A stretch of 64,000 nt of DNA from Ctenosaura bakeri (Eukaryota; Chordata; Lepidosauria; Squamata; Iguanidae), in assembly GCA_948474755.1 (NCBI GenBank), contig CAOLHI010000416.1:372001-436000 (forward strand), given 5' to 3'. Both the position numbers and the translations under genes were made by a program. Below, piece by piece: positions 32,459-44,973 of the stretch (position 1 is the first letter of the stretch; the number at the start of each line of letters is the position of its first letter). The notes below the pieces were generated by a model. That model did not search any database and had not been told where the DNA came from. It saw only the letters and a list, made by a program, of their open reading frames with translations.

Positions 32459-33309
32459 AAAACAATCTGCTGGCAGTGGTCCTTTGTAGACTTTGGGATT
32501 CCTTCCCCTTGAGTATTCCCTTCCCTTGATGAAGTTGCTTTAAGGCAGAGGTGGAGAAAGTGGGGCTTTCAACATCATTTTTGCAACTGCCAAGCACCCA
32601 GCAGTTCCCAAAGGTTTTTCACTGGGGGAAAAAAAGGATGATTTTCTAGCTGTCTTTTGACTCCAAATAGCCCTAAGTGCCAGAAAAGCCCTTACAATTA
32701 TGGCAGATTTGTTTTCTCATTACACAGGCCCCCTAGAACACCTTTTTTCAATGGCAATTATCCAAAAATGGAAGCTAATAATGTTGTGAAATAACTTGTG
32801 GTACATTTCAGTACACCAGCATGCCCAACTAAAGGAAGCAGGGGCAAAAATTGCTGTGAAATTACCCACCATTTCTCTTGGACATTTAAACAAACAAACT
32901 TCATTTTCAGCTTGTAGTCTGTTTGTTGATTGTCTGATTTTAAGTAAGTGTTTTCTGCTCCTTGGTGATATGGTTAACAGTTCTTTTCTTTTTATTTCTT
33001 TGTGTGTACTTTTCTTTATGCTGCCCTCATATGATTTCGTTTGTGTTTTTTAATCAAGATTCTCTTTGTTAGCAGCCTAGAGCAAAAGCAATGGCCCATT
33101 AGGAATGTGTGATATAAATATTCTTCATAAATAAATAAATGAAATGAAATGAAACCAAGGGCATTACTAAAAGCTAAAGCTCTATTTCGTGGCAACTCAG
33201 ACTTGAAACAGCAGTCTTTTAAAACATTTATCCAAAACGGTAGATAGCAATGTGCAAATTTAGTGTTTATGATGGTGTTAAATCTGGAGCCAAAGTCAAG
33301 TGATATTCC

Positions 33310-33480
33310 TGTATAGGGAGGGGCTGCAGCTCAGTGCTGAAACACAAGCTTTCTTTTCAGAGCGTCCCAGGTTCAGCAATAGACATCTCTCCCTTTAAAA
33401 AGATTGTCTTCTGGTTTCTGATTGTCTCTCAGAAGAAATGAAAGAACCCACCTTGAGATTCTAGGGAATTCTGGCCTATC
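33310..33480 (+). mobile_element. tRNA-derived SINE
   Basis: GGGGCTGCAGCTCAGTGCTGA (A-box-like), GTCCCAGGTTCAGCAATAG (B-box-like), ACCTTGAGATTCTAGGGAA and CAGAGTAGACAA follow the order of the common reptile tRNA SINE. Confidence 0.65.
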
Positions 33481-35074
33481 AGAGTAGACAAGCTTTGCTC
33501 ACCCTCCTGCGGAACTGGGCTGCAAGTCTCATAATTCCTAATCAAACATGCACACTGTGATGGCTGGGAAATATGGAGGTTACTGTTTAGTTCCTCTGGG
33601 GGTTACCTGATTCTGGTTAAGAAAAGCTGGGTAGATGCATCTACATGGATGGAATACCAGATGCCTATTTTCAGTCTGAAGGAACATAATAGGGCAATCT
33701 TGCTCATGTTAAACAGGTTTGGATGAGGCTTTTGGTGGCTCTGACCAAAATAATTGGCTTGAACACCAATGAAAGTTGGATGGATTCCAGCTATAAAAAA
33801 ATTACACACAAGTAATTTGAAGGCTTGCAGTATTAGTGGGAAGTGTTAGTATTGTTAATCTTGTTTTTCTCTTGTGAATGTTTATGAGTTAAATGTTTAA
33901 ATGGTTAAGGCTGTTGGAATTACCATCCAGTCCATTCTGCATTACATGAAAATAGAGGCTGACCGTCTCTTTGCACGATACTCGTGTTGAAGCATTTTTC
34001 ATTTGTTAAACTAAAAAAGGGATTTTCTGAAGCTTACAGCAAAATCAATAACCATCTTTTAAGTCAGCATGCATACTGAAGGGATTTAACAAATATATAA
34101 TCTCTTCAGGAAAAGAAAAAAAAAAAACCAACACCCTGCCTTGCTATGTAAACTAAGAATTAGGAAAGAATTTAGTATGGATTTCATTTTGATGTTCCAG
34201 GTTAATCTATATACAGTATCTTATTGGTTAAACCGTAACCATATTTTGCTGAAGTATTCTAAATTGGTCCTGGGGCCTGGCCCAAGGCATGTGATGTGGA
34301 AATTTGGTTGAAGCTAAGCAAATCTGCATCTAGGTAGTGAGTGGATCAAAGATTGTCAGCATCAAAAACAGTAGAATTCCATCTTTAGTCAATCAGTTAA
34401 TCAATCTGCAAATATAAAATAACGGTGGCTGTGTTATTATTTATTTATACTTATGCTTTATTTGTTTTATTAAATAATAATAATTGGACAATTTAGTAGA
34501 TCACATGATTTGGGATAGAGGAAGTGATGACAGGGCAACATCCACAGTGTTCAGAAGGAAAGAGCTGACTAGAAAATAAAGTGAATATGATTTAGGAATA
34601 TCAAAACTATACAGAAATAAATTGTTAATAATGTAGTCATCAGAGATATTTCTTGAGGATTTAAAGATTAACAGTGCAGTTCCAAATATGCAATTTAGTA
34701 GTAAGGGCCAATGAATTCTGGGAGGATCTTACTATCCTTACATTTATCCAACCAAATAATGAATATTATAAATGTGCAGTAACTTATCTTGTTTGTTTAT
34801 GTGTGTAGGTTCAAATTGCCTGTCAACTTATGGCTGGGTTTGAGCGTAATGCTAAACTGCAGTATCTCCTTTTCCTCTCTTCTCTTGTATAACTGCAAAG
34901 AGATCATAAACTTTCATACTGGGCTTTTAACTTAGCTGGTATGTAGTAGTGAGTAAACCTGGATACACCTTCCTAAGTCAAATATGGTGTAAGGTAGAAG
35001 CAAAACTCTTTAGTCAATGAGGAAGGAAATAATGTTGACTATAGTCAATAAGTATATGTCCTGTTCAGTAGTAG

Positions 35075-36285
35075 TAGTTGTTATTTTTGTTGTTTTGTGC
35101 CTTCAAATCATTTCAGAATTATTAAGACTCTAAGGCAAATTTGTCACTGAAGTTTTCATGGCAAGATTTTTTCACGGGTATTTGTCCTTTGCTTCCTCTG
35201 ATGCTGAGAAAGTCTTGCTACCGGGCTGTATACCCCCATACTTTGATATGGTTTAATTGGCAAAATATTATTTAATTGGCAACATATATTAATTGGCACA
35301 AATATAAAACTTACCGAAAAGGCTGGCAAAACATGTGCATTGTGAATTAGGTTAGAAGAAACCTTCAGGCATAGCCAGGTCATAGTCAGGAAGTCACCAG
35401 GAAACTCCCAAGATAATAGGCTTGTAGTTAGCCTTAATGACCTTTTAGACAACAGCATCTTGGAAGATGCCCACAAGACAGCTTATTGTCTTAACTCCTT
35501 TCTCTATGACCAAGCAAACCTCTCCTTTGTCTTGAAACCTGTCTGACAAGTACCAAGCTATCAGAATGACCATTAGCCCTTTTTTACCTAACAAGACCAT
35601 TAGCCCAGACCTCATTGTCCACTCTGCAAACTCCATTGTTTATTTGGCCAGAAAGCCATTAACACTCTTGCCCTCCAGGCAGAAATCGGATATTTAAACC
35701 CCAGTTTTGGGCCAGTCACCTTTTAGTACACTGATTGCTGTCTGTCTGCTGTTCCAATTCCTGACTGTCTACTGTCCTTAGACTCATGTCTAAGCCACAT
35801 TGGTTCTTAGCTGCTCTTCTAGATTGGTAAATATCACCCACTTTGCCCTGAACTCTCTCTTTCCAAAACTTTCCTCCTTTTTCCTTCAGTTAGCCTTGTG
35901 TGATTATGTGAATATTTGGATCTTGTGCATGTTATTCCAGTTTCCCCAATAAAACACAATTAAGCTTACTTTTGTATCTCTACCTGGTTTTTCTCTACAG
36001 AAGTACTGGTAAACAGAAGTGTAAAAGATCTTGTTAGGTTATCCCCTTCTCGCAGGCTCCTAATTTGAGTTAATCTTCCTGACCTTTGAATGGAGGTACT
36101 GGCTTCATAAGTGGGCCCCTGAGTCACTCACATTTTGAGCTAACAGTCTGACCTGCCCAAGATCACTTGGTGGGTTTCCAAGGCCAAATAGGGATTTGAA
36201 CTATGGTTCAAACTATGGTCTATGCAAACTATAATCTTGCAAGGTCCTAATTCAACACTAAAACCAGTGTACTGCACTGACTCTT
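35075..36285 (-). mobile_element. Sauria-type SINE split by an LTR insertion
   Basis: The tail half is at 35075-35215 (TTGTGCCTTCAAATCATTTC, TCCTCTGATGCTGAGAAAGT) and the head half at 36146-36285 (CTGACCTGCCCAAGATCACT, GGGATTTGAACTATGG). Removing 35216-36145 and one GTCT rejoins it as GAGAAAGTCTGACCTGCCC, which fits the uninterrupted copies (GAGAGATTGTGACTTGCCC at 20088-20106). Confidence 0.85.
35216..36145 (+). mobile_element. Solo LTR of an endogenous retrovirus (930 bp)
   Basis: It starts TGCTACC and ends GCTAACA, with TG...CA termini, and lies between exact 4-bp repeats GTCT (35212-35215 and 36146-36149). An AATAAA at about 35949 follows CAGTTTCCCC and is followed by T-rich sequence, as in an R-U5 region. 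No gag, pol or env frame and no second LTR is present, so it is a solo LTR left by recombination. A 4-bp duplication fits gammaretrovirus-like elements; strand is inferred from the polyadenylation signal. Confidence 0.75.
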
Positions 36286-36309
36286 AAATTCTGGAGTCAA
36301 TATTCAAAT

Positions 36310-36388
36310 ACATTTAAGTACCTTTAAAGTTAATTTATAACTAATCATTACATTAAAGTACCTTTAAAGTTAATTTATAACTAATCAA
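36310..36388. repeat. 40-bp tandem duplication
   Basis: The unit, with AAGTACCTTTAAAGTTAATT and TATAACTAATCA, occurs twice (36310-36349, 36350-36388) with one or two differences. Confidence 0.9.
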
Positions 36389-36702
36389 GTATAGTGGTTA
36401 TAAATTATTTGTTAATAAAGAATGGGGGGATTCATTTGTTAATAATGGCATTTAAATAAAATAAAATATACACGGAAAATAGTCTGTTTTATCTATTTTA
36501 TGCCATTTTTGCTTCCAAAATTCTACTTGCCACTTAGACATTTAACTAACCCCTGAGCACATACACTGCTTGAAAAGTGGCTCCAAACCCACAGAAACAA
36601 AGCAGAACCTGGAACTGTACTTTGAAGTTGCTTTTCCCTGCCCTCCCCCCGTAAATCATTGTTTGTCTAGGTAACTTAGCCTTTTCAAGCTCATACTAAC
36701 TA

Positions 36703-37134
36703 CAGTTGGCCTTTGACTTTCACAGATTGATTATGTGCAAGTTTCTCCAACCTCTGCCCCCCCCAGGCATTTCTTTTCCAGGAGAACTTTCCCTCTAATG
36801 GTTCCAATCGAGCCATGCAGCCCTTTAAAAACCCACCTCTGGTACGCCTCCACCAGCTGCTACCTGGCCAGATAATGATGGCTCACAGCCCAGTTTTGCA
36901 GCATCACATGCCTTTTCCCAATGCCTGCCCACGCAAGGAAGAAGATGAGTGGGAGAGAGGAAGTATAGCACCACCATGCCAACCTCCCCTTTCCCTGATC
37001 TGATTTGGATGCTGCGTGCCTGCTCTCCCCACCCTGCCTTGGCCTTCTTTCCAGACACATTTTGATATTTGTGATTTTTCTACTTTTGTGGGGATCCTGT
37101 GTCCCTAACCCTAGCGAATGTGGAGGGCTGACTG
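36703..37134 (-). mobile_element. Nonautonomous Tc1/mariner- or pogo-like element, copy 3 (reversed)
   Basis: Left end CAGTTGGCCTTTGACTTTC, right end GTGGAGGGCTGACTG, with TA on both sides (36701-36702, 37135-37136). The marks GATCCTGTGTCCCTAACCCTAG at the right are the reverse of CTAGGGTTAGGGGTGCAGG in the other copies. Confidence 0.85.
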
Positions 37135-38045
37135 TAGTTATACTAGTAACTAGTTTATCTGATGAATGGGGCAGGGAAAGGTTGAGATTCAGGCTGAATT
37201 CTGGGCAAGCAGCCATTGTCTCCCTCAGTCCACTGGGAATGCAGAACTGGGGTGTTAACAGAAGAGAATCAAGTTAGATGGTGAATATTTAAAAAGTTGC
37301 CTCTTGGAGTCCATTCACTATGAATGTTTGGTGTAGCATTTCTGAAGGAAATAAGGTATATTGTCCTTCCAAAAGCTGTAGCTATTCAGAGGGAAATTAT
37401 GAACAGATAAAAGTGCTAGAGGTATTTGTATATTTTCTGCATACCAGTCCTGAGAGGGAGTTTTCTTTCAACACAGCAGTGAAAACATTAAGAACATTTT
37501 TTTTACTTCTACACCATAATCCTAAAATTTAGTTTGTCATTCATTCCTCATCTTATGTATCACCAGGACTTCTCAGTGAATCCTGTCACTTACCTACTCA
37601 AGAAATACAGCATGACAATAGCCAGTTTTCTGCTACTGCCCTGTGTTTGTTTCAAGGTTTTTCAAGGCACTTATTATCCTTAGTAATAGCTAACTATACA
37701 CACTCCTCTGAGTTTGATAATAAAAGACTTCTTTGTCCTTGTCTTTAAAGCATTTAACAGAGATTCATGAAGCTTTGCATTTTCTGTGAGTAGATCCTGT
37801 TCATAATCCAACAGGCATTTTCCCACACTGATGAGATTGTACAGTCTATACATTGGCATAGTCTTTGTGTGCAATTCTCATTGGAACTGTTCACAGTTGC
37901 ATAAAGGCACAGATGTTCACATTCAGTTGGTATTCACAAAAACAAGAGCTTACATATGTAAAATGTAGTTTTCAAAGAAGTAGCCATGTTAGTCTTTTGC
38001 AGCATAAAAAAGGAAGAAGGGAGGGGAGAAAAAAAAAGGAGATGT

Positions 38046-38346
38046 GGCATCCCCTTTAAAACTAACTGGTTTTTATTTTAGCATGGATTTCATGGGACAC
38101 ACGTCAACCCTAACTGACCGCTGTAAAGATCTGAAAGGCCTGTGTCACCTTGCCCACCCCTTTGAAAATTTAGGACAAGCGGCACGGTTTACATCTTTCT
38201 GGATCCTATTACATTCTGTCCCACTCCCACAACAGTGTGAATATGCTTTATAGCTGAGGTTACTTGGTATTGCATCTGAAGAAGTGGGTTTATAACCACA
38301 AAAGCTCATGCTAAAATAAAAACCAATTAGTTTTAAAGGTACTGCC
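38046..38346. mobile_element. Foldback DNA element with 40-base terminal repeats
   Basis: The left end GGCATCCCCTTTAAAACTAA, CTGGTTTTTATTTTAGCATG is inverted to the right end CATGCTAAAATAAAAACCAA, TTAGTTTTAAAGGTACTGCC. The interior includes ATCTGAAGAAGTGGGTTTATAACCAC, a segment common in reptile repeats. No transposase. Confidence 0.8.
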
Positions 38347-38814
38347 AAATCTGTAAAATCTGTATATTTTTAATGTTATTTTTCATAGCAAATAGCCTTT
38401 CACAGGGAACACAAGCATAGAAAAGTTTGCAGCTTTCTGACTTTTTAAAGAGGTACCTCAAGGACTAGCTCCAGTAGCGTGGCAAGGTCTTCTGCTGTAA
38501 TATTTAACTTAACGTGCACAAAATATGTTTCAACTGGACCTCTTACATTTTATTTTGAATTTTCTGTCTTTTGTTTGTTTATTTCAGTCTGTAAAATTAA
38601 ATGAAATACTTAAAAATGTTCATTGCTCAATGCTGTCTTTCCCCTTGAGCCTTAAAAAATATTGATACTTTTTCCAAACAGGAAAAAGAAATCATACTCT
38701 ATTCATCAGTTTATCTCCAGTACAAATCACGCTTTTGATGTGCAGCAAAGCACTGAAAGAAATACATCAGCAGGACACAGGAGTACTTCATCTGCTATCC
38801 TGATGTCCAGGCAA

Positions 38815-39640
38815 GTTTACAATGTAGGTGGTGGTACTTCAGGTACTCTGCTCCGAAGCCATTTAGGTTTCTAAAGGTCATAAACAGTGTTTTGAATTTG
38901 ACTTGGAAGCTCATGTAATTATTGCAGCAAGGGAATTATGTGTCCCCTGTAATCTGCTCCAGTTGGACCAGCTGCAATAGTAAAGCAGTTTTCAAAGGCA
39001 AACCTATGTAAATTTAATTGCAGTAGCCCAAAGAAGAAGTAACAAGGCCACCATGGCCAAATTTGAGTCTCAAGGAAAGGAAGCTACTGAGGCATCAGCT
39101 AGAGTCTGAAAACTATACATCTGGCAACAAGTATCACCTGTGTCTTGAGGCTCAGAGCCACATCCAGGCATTACCTTAAACTATAAGACTGATTTTCTAA
39201 GAGGAGAGCTAACTTCTCGAAACTTGTTTATTGATCTGTATTTCCTGATCCACATCTTGTAGATCAGGGTGGACAGAAGCTGCATGAGGATATCTTGCTG
39301 GCTCTCTAGAAGATGTGCAGGGTGTAGGCATGGAGGGAGGACTTCCACTTTGTCAACGCTAATTGAAACCTTACAAATGAAGATTGGTGTATGGGGGAGC
39401 ACGAGTGGATGAACTATTACCTTGGCTTATAGTGGTTATTGAGGTCCTATTAAAAAACAAAATGGTTCTCTCAAACCTCATGTTTGCCTGCCCTTATTAC
39501 AAATTATAAGCACTTCTGTCTTGGTTTGATTGAGTTTTAATTTGTTCATCATTATCTAGTGCATTATCAGCCTGAAGTGCTGACTCAGGACCTCAATATC
39601 TACTCCGGATTGAGACGCCAAGGAGAGAGAGAGAGGTATT
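38815..39640 (-). mobile_element. L2-like LINE fragment
   Basis: Contains TCTGCTCCGAAGCCATTTAGG, CAGTTTTCAAAGGCAAACC, AGGCCACCATGGCCAAATTTG and ACTGAGGCATCAGCT. I recognise these as a recurrent reptile non-LTR segment read here on the minus strand, as for 20465-21830. No open catalytic frame remains, and the boundaries are approximate. Confidence 0.5.
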
Positions 39641-40800
39641 TACATTCTGGTACATACCATAGCCGGCGGTGAGAAAAGGCACATTCCATTCAAGTTCCTC
39701 TTTAAAGCTAGGATTTTGTTTGGGCAACTGTGATCCTGAAATTATATCTGATTGTTCTGTAGCCATGCATTTGTTCCTAACAGAGTACTGTCTGGAGGGA
39801 TAAGTGCTCAGATTTATTTTTGGGTTTCTTGTTAAGAGCTTGACTACCTTAGCAAGGCTCTCATATGGTTCTTCTCCATTAAGTGGCTCTCTTGACCTTT
39901 ATGGATTGAAATGTCCTTCTGGAGGTTTGCCAAATGTGCATTTTGACTTGCGCAAATACAAGTCTCTAATTGCAGGCTTGTCTAGCTATTATCTCTATCC
40001 ATGCTTTAAAAGTACACAGTTACAGTATCAAAATCAACTTTTATTAATTTGTGCCCAGAGTTGCTTGGATATATCAGTGTGAAGATTGTATGTGTAAATA
40101 GGCACTTATGGGTTAAAATGGAGGAAATAAAACACAAAAATATTTATCAGAAATCCATGTTAGACCAGAGATTTAGCATGTTTCAATGTCATGCCTTATG
40201 GCTCCTTCCACTCCACTTTTTCATTGTGATGTCCTTGTGCTTTGGTAAAGAAATAAGGAATGTTCCAGCTTTAATCCAGATATTTAAATTTGTAGTTGCA
40301 GTTCAAACAGTGCAGTCCTCACTTGAAAAAACTGTGACTCAAAGTTTTCCTCATCTCCCAAAAGTGGCTTGAAAAGGAACATCCAGTTCAGTGAATGCAT
40401 CCAGAGTCTGCATAACCTAGCCTTAATTCACATTTAGAATAATTTGTCCTTTTAAATTGGACTGATCTAGTGAGGAGAGTAAAATAATCCCTCATGCTGT
40501 CAAAAAGGCCAATACCTACAGAATGAGTTTAATTGCATTAAGGAGTGTAACTTCAAGAAGGTTGCATCCTGCTTGCCTGTGTTTGTTCTTGGGTTGCAGG
40601 AAAATTTCTCAAGTTCAAGTTGCTTGTTTTTCCTAATTACTCAGAAGGTACCTGAGTGCTTTGCATGCCTTGAAATTTAGCAGTAAAATGGGATTATCAA
40701 GATACAAGTGATGACAGAATGCATCAAGCAATGCATAATGCTTCTAAACATTTGTCCATTGTTGCTTTTGGATTTAATTGTGCTTAACCTTGGTTTAGTG

Positions 40801-41166
40801 CAGGGTTTTCCAAATGGTGTGTCATGACACATTAGTGTGTCACCTCACCAGCCAAGAAAGACCCCCACGCACCCAAGCCTGGCCTGCTGCCGTTGCTCTC
40901 ACTGAGGTCTTTCCCTGGCAGAAGTGACAGCAGTGGGCAAGGACTTGGTGTGTGGGGGGGCTGTCTTCCCCCCACTGTCGCTCTCACTGGCATCTTTCCT
41001 GGTAAGGGCGACAGCAGCGGGCCAGGATTGAGGTTGGAGGCTGCCTTTCCCCACCCATATACGCCTCTGGGTACCTCTGGTTTGCTAGTAAAACTGAATT
41101 ACTGTATTGCGAAATGATGCATGTCGAAAAAGTGTGTCACCAGCATGAAAGGTTTGGAAAGCTCTG
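40801..41166. mobile_element. hAT MITE with GC-rich interior, copy 2
   Basis: Left CAGGGTTTTCCAAATGGTGTG, right AGGTTTGGAAAGCTCTG. The 8-bp flanks GTTTAGTG (40793-40800) and GTTTAATG (41167-41174) differ at one base. The interior repeats CACCCAAGCCTGGCCTGCTG and CTCTCACTG(A/G)(G/C)(A/G)TCTTTCC, related to the minisatellite units in copy 1, and also keeps a GATGCATGTCG / AGTAAAACTGAATTACTGTA part. Confidence 0.88.
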
Positions 41167-43589
41167 GTTTAATGGGTCCTTAATCCTAAGAATGCTGCTG
41201 TATTAGGTTTGAAGGCCAACCTGTGAGCCCATTGAGTTGAAAATCTTAATCTAAACAGATTTAATATCTCTAGTTCATGATGCAGATTATTTGGACTGGC
41301 TGCAGTTCTGTGTATATACAATTTCTGGAAATATTCAAGCCATGGTAAAAAGCAAGAGGAGTTAGAGACTGTGGTTGTGCCAAGGCCTTGACATTGTGTT
41401 GTGGAGAAGTTTGGTTGGCAGAATCCCAGGCTGCATTCTTGGATCTAAAGAAGCTGTGTATTCTGTAACATTTAAAAGTTCTTTTCCGGTAAAAGTCTTA
41501 CGTTTGCTTAGAAATCATTTGGAGGGAACAAAGGGCCATGTAGCAATATATAAGCATTTTGGCCTAAATCCAAATACTAGCTGCAGCTAGAATGGCAAAT
41601 CAACACTTATGCTCTGCTCCTGGAGAAGATACCCTTCCTTGATATCCTTCCGTTGGCAGGTGAAGACTTTTTTCATATTGGCAGACCTTTGAAGGCTTGT
41701 GATTATGAGTTTTATTTGTTTTTCTTTTTTAAATGGCATGCCTGTTTTAAAAAAAAGAAGAAGAAAACAACACAAATATTGTGTTTAATGCTATTGATAT
41801 TTTAATTATATTTTAATTTTGATGATGTGAACTTTCAGCTTACTTCTGTAAGATGTCTTGACTGGGCGAAAATATAGTTAGTGATGATGATGAGTCACTG
41901 TGAGTCTGGTCTGGCTAGGACAAGGATTTAGGCCCTTGTCTTATATATTTTATTCCTCATTCTGAAATCATATCTTTCATAATCTGTTTTTTTTTAAAAA
42001 AAAATTCTCCATTTTTTGGAAAAGGTCTGGTAAGGGGACATATGATTCTTAAAAAAATCTCCTCCAAGCTTTCACATCTCTAGTTGTAGTAGATGTTAGT
42101 TTGGCTTGAAAGTTTGCTAAGACCTTTCAATCTTTGAACGAAGCGTTTCCCAACTTGATCCAAATACTGTATGTAGTGGCTTTTCAGTTCCCACATTCCA
42201 CCAGCAGTCTTACACACAGTGGGATGCCTGGCATAGTACTTCATGGGGCAGAGATGGCTACTGTTGGAAGGAAATATTGAGTCTCCAGGTTTATTTTTAC
42301 TATGGAAATAGTTGGATCCCGGCCTTTTTGTGTTGGAGAACATTCAGGAAAGGTTTGATTACTAAATAAACCATGATGGTAAAATTCTAACAAATTGCTT
42401 GAGTTCAACTATGTAAATATTATTTCAAGTTTGGTTTAAAGCAGTAGGAAGATTTACCCTTATGCTATAAGATATTTTTTCGTAAATCCCAGTTTCAGAA
42501 ATTATCCAAATGTATTTACTGCTGAATCTTTAAATATGCAGTTGCTTAATCTACGATCTGTATTGCTGTTAGGTGGTTGACCCATGACCTTGCTCAGTTG
42601 AAATGAAGGATACAAACCAGTTATTCTTAAATATTTCAGCATGACTAAATGATAATACATTTTAGCAGTTTGGTTTTAAGTGGCTTAGGGAGCAAGTTAA
42701 AAGAGAGTGCTGTTTTCTGTGGTGATAATACGGTCAAAGACATGAATACATGCAGTTCACCCTAGCACATGAATATTATTTGTTTGCCTGAGCAACTGAA
42801 AAAGAAAATTAAACCCATACAGATTCCTAATCTTTATCTGAATAGCAGCATTCATATCATGCAGGTAATCCTTTTTCATATTTATAGAAAATAGCCACAC
42901 ATTGATTTGTTGCTAATGTAATGTAACCTTTTTTGTTTATATTGATTATAGTGCTTTCCTTCTGGTATGTGAGTCAAAAACCAGTCCCACTTTAATAGTT
43001 TATTATTTAAAGTTTGTTACAATTTATTGCAATTTAATTACAATTTAAGCAAACATGTACTTTTTAAAAATTTATATCCAAAATTTCTGCCAAAAAAACT
43101 CAGGGTAAAATTCAAATAAAAATGAACCTATTTCTTATTAGGGCATTACATTAAATTATTTAAACAGTGCAAGTGCAGTTCAATCCCATAGGTTCCCAGC
43201 CTGAAAGTCAAGACACTAGGGAAAAGGTAATGGGAAGGCATCAGTTCTTAGAGTTTCAAGTTAGCCAGATGGCATGAAAACAATTCAGGTGATCTGATAG
43301 AGCTGGCAGCTGCTTTTAGGTAACAGCTGATGAAAAGTCTAAAGCAGATAGTTTTCCAGCAGTGCAAACCTGTGTTGGGATGATAAATATGTGGACTTAT
43401 ACTTTCCCAGATCTTATTTTAAGATCCTCAACCACCCACGGACACTTTCAAAATCCCTAGCCCACCAAAAAAACAAAACAAAACAAAATGCCCTTTTAAA
43501 TGTTTTTCAGGTGATTTGGGGACATTTTTTTTTTGCCTGAAAAATCACTCTAGACACCCCCAAAACATCTGAAGCAGATGGTAAGAGCC

Positions 43590-43790
43590 CTTGAAACCAA
43601 GCCCTTTGAGGAATGACTGAGTGAAGTGAGTATGTTTAGCCTGGAAAAGAGAGGTGATATAATAGCTCTTTTTGAATATATGAAGAACTGTTGCATGGAA
43701 CCTGGAGCAAGCTTATTTTGTGCTGCTCCAGAGGACAGAACCCAAACCAGTGGATTCAAAAAAAGGTAATTCCAGATAAATGTTATAAAA
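43590..43790 (+). mobile_element. CR1 LINE fragment
   Basis: Contains AGCCTGGAAAAGAGAGGTGAT, TTTGAATATATGAAGAACTG and TTTTGTGCTGCTCCAGAGGAC, matching the CR1 piece at 6640-6740 (TTTAAATATTTGAAGGGATG, TTTTCTGCTGCTCCAGAGAC). More decayed than the first copy and without a clear 3' tail. Confidence 0.75.
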
Positions 43791-44459
43791 AGGTCTTGGA
43801 GGTTAGCGTTGTTCTGCAGTGGGGCTTATCCGCTAGGAGATCTTTCTCAGGCCTTGGTCAGACATCACCTGGAGTGCTAGGTCCAGTTCTGTTGAGCTCT
43901 TAATTCTGTGATAATTAGTAAGTGTGGATTGAACATACATTATAGACCATACATCATAGCCTGCCACACACAACCATACACCCTGTTTTACAGCTCCCTG
44001 GGTTGCATTTTTAAGAATGTTGGTGTAACTCCAGTAAGTGTGCTTGTCATATGACATGTGAATGTGGCCTGGAGTGCAACTGAGTAAAGCTTGTACTGAT
44101 CAGGGCATTGGGGATTCAGTGTTCTGAACAGTTATTTCCCTCCTCTTTACCACTGATTCAGTTTTTTGAGAATGCAGCTTTGTTGCTTAATATCAGATTG
44201 TTTCCAGCAGTTTGCAGGTACATGCACACATAAGCTTAAATCCAGTTGCTAGTTCCAGCTTTAATAGATCCATTGCATAAATGTGAACTTGGCAAGTAAG
44301 AACTTACATAAGCTGTATTGATTTAAATTGTGGTCAGAACTCACAATTAGATTTAGGCCTTTGTTACATGAAAAAAAAATCACTTTTTCTGGGTCAAGGT
44401 TCTATCTAGCCAGCAGGTTGCTAGAAGCAGCCATTTGTTGTGGTCTGTCAGTAAGAGAT

Positions 44460-44675
44460 GCTGTTGTTGGTATATGGTAACCCTAAGGCAAATCTAGCAC
44501 AGAATTTTCTTGGCAAGATTTGTTCAGAAAGGGTGTGCCTTTGCCGTCCTCTGAGGCTAAGAGCATGTGACTTGCCCATGGTCAACCAGTAGGTTTCCAA
44601 AGCTCAATGGGGATTCCAGCCTGGGTCTCCAGAGTCATAGTCCAGTGCTTAAACCACTAGGCCATGTTGGCTGTC
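44460..44675 (-). mobile_element. Sauria-type tRNA SINE (minus strand)
   Basis: TTTTCTTGGCAAGATTTGTTCAG, CGTCCTCTGAGGCTAAGAGC and the head TTAAACCACTAGGCCATGTTGG. It ends about 180 bases before coding exon 3 of RSU1. Confidence 0.88.
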
Positions 44676-44852
44676 CAGTAAGAGATATACCGATGTTCTC
44701 ATTGCTAACATTTAAATGTACATCAGTATACCCTTTTTCTGAGGAAATCTGTAGTCCTTTTTTGTAGACCTTTCTGGTCTCTTAAAAATCCCCATGTGAT
44801 ATGTTCTGTGTGCCCTAACTAGTTTCAGAGGGAATTATCTTTCTCTTCACAG

Positions 44853-44973
44853 CTGTGCCTCCAAACGTTGCAGACCTGAGGAATTTAGAGGTACTTAACT
44901 TTTTCAACAATCAAATTGAGGAGTTACCAACTCAGATTAGCAGCCTCCAGAAGCTGAAACACTTGAACCTTGG
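44853..44973 (+). CDS. RSU1: RSU1 coding exon 3 (residues 54-93)
   Basis: Acceptor TTCTCTTCACAG ends at 44852. The 121 bases complete Thr54 and encode VPPNVADLRNLEVL, NFFNNQIEELPTQISSLQKL and KHLNL: the end of LRR1, LRR2 and the start of LRR3. The donor GTGCGT at 44974 is weaker than the GTAAGT/GTAAGA used by the other coding exons. The carried GG joins G of the next exon as Gly. Confidence 0.96.

Larger units (their letters stand above)
24479..44852 (+). other. RSU1: RSU1 intron 3
   Basis: At about 20.4 kb this is the largest intron complete in the window. Contents in order: LINE tails near 24860 and 26310-26390, minus-strand SINE 27518-27755, L1 28395-30489, microsatellites near 30747, 31066 and 31981, SINE 31145-31320, foldback elements 31390-31545 and 32332-32458, tRNA SINE 33310-33480, solo LTR 35216-36145 inside a SINE, 40-bp tandem repeat 36310-36388, TA-flanked element 36703-37134, foldback element 38046-38346, L2-like fragment 38815-39640, hAT 40801-41166, CR1 piece 43590-43790 and SINE 44460-44675. 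About 25000-26300, 33500-35060 and 41180-43580 show nothing clear. Confidence 0.8.
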
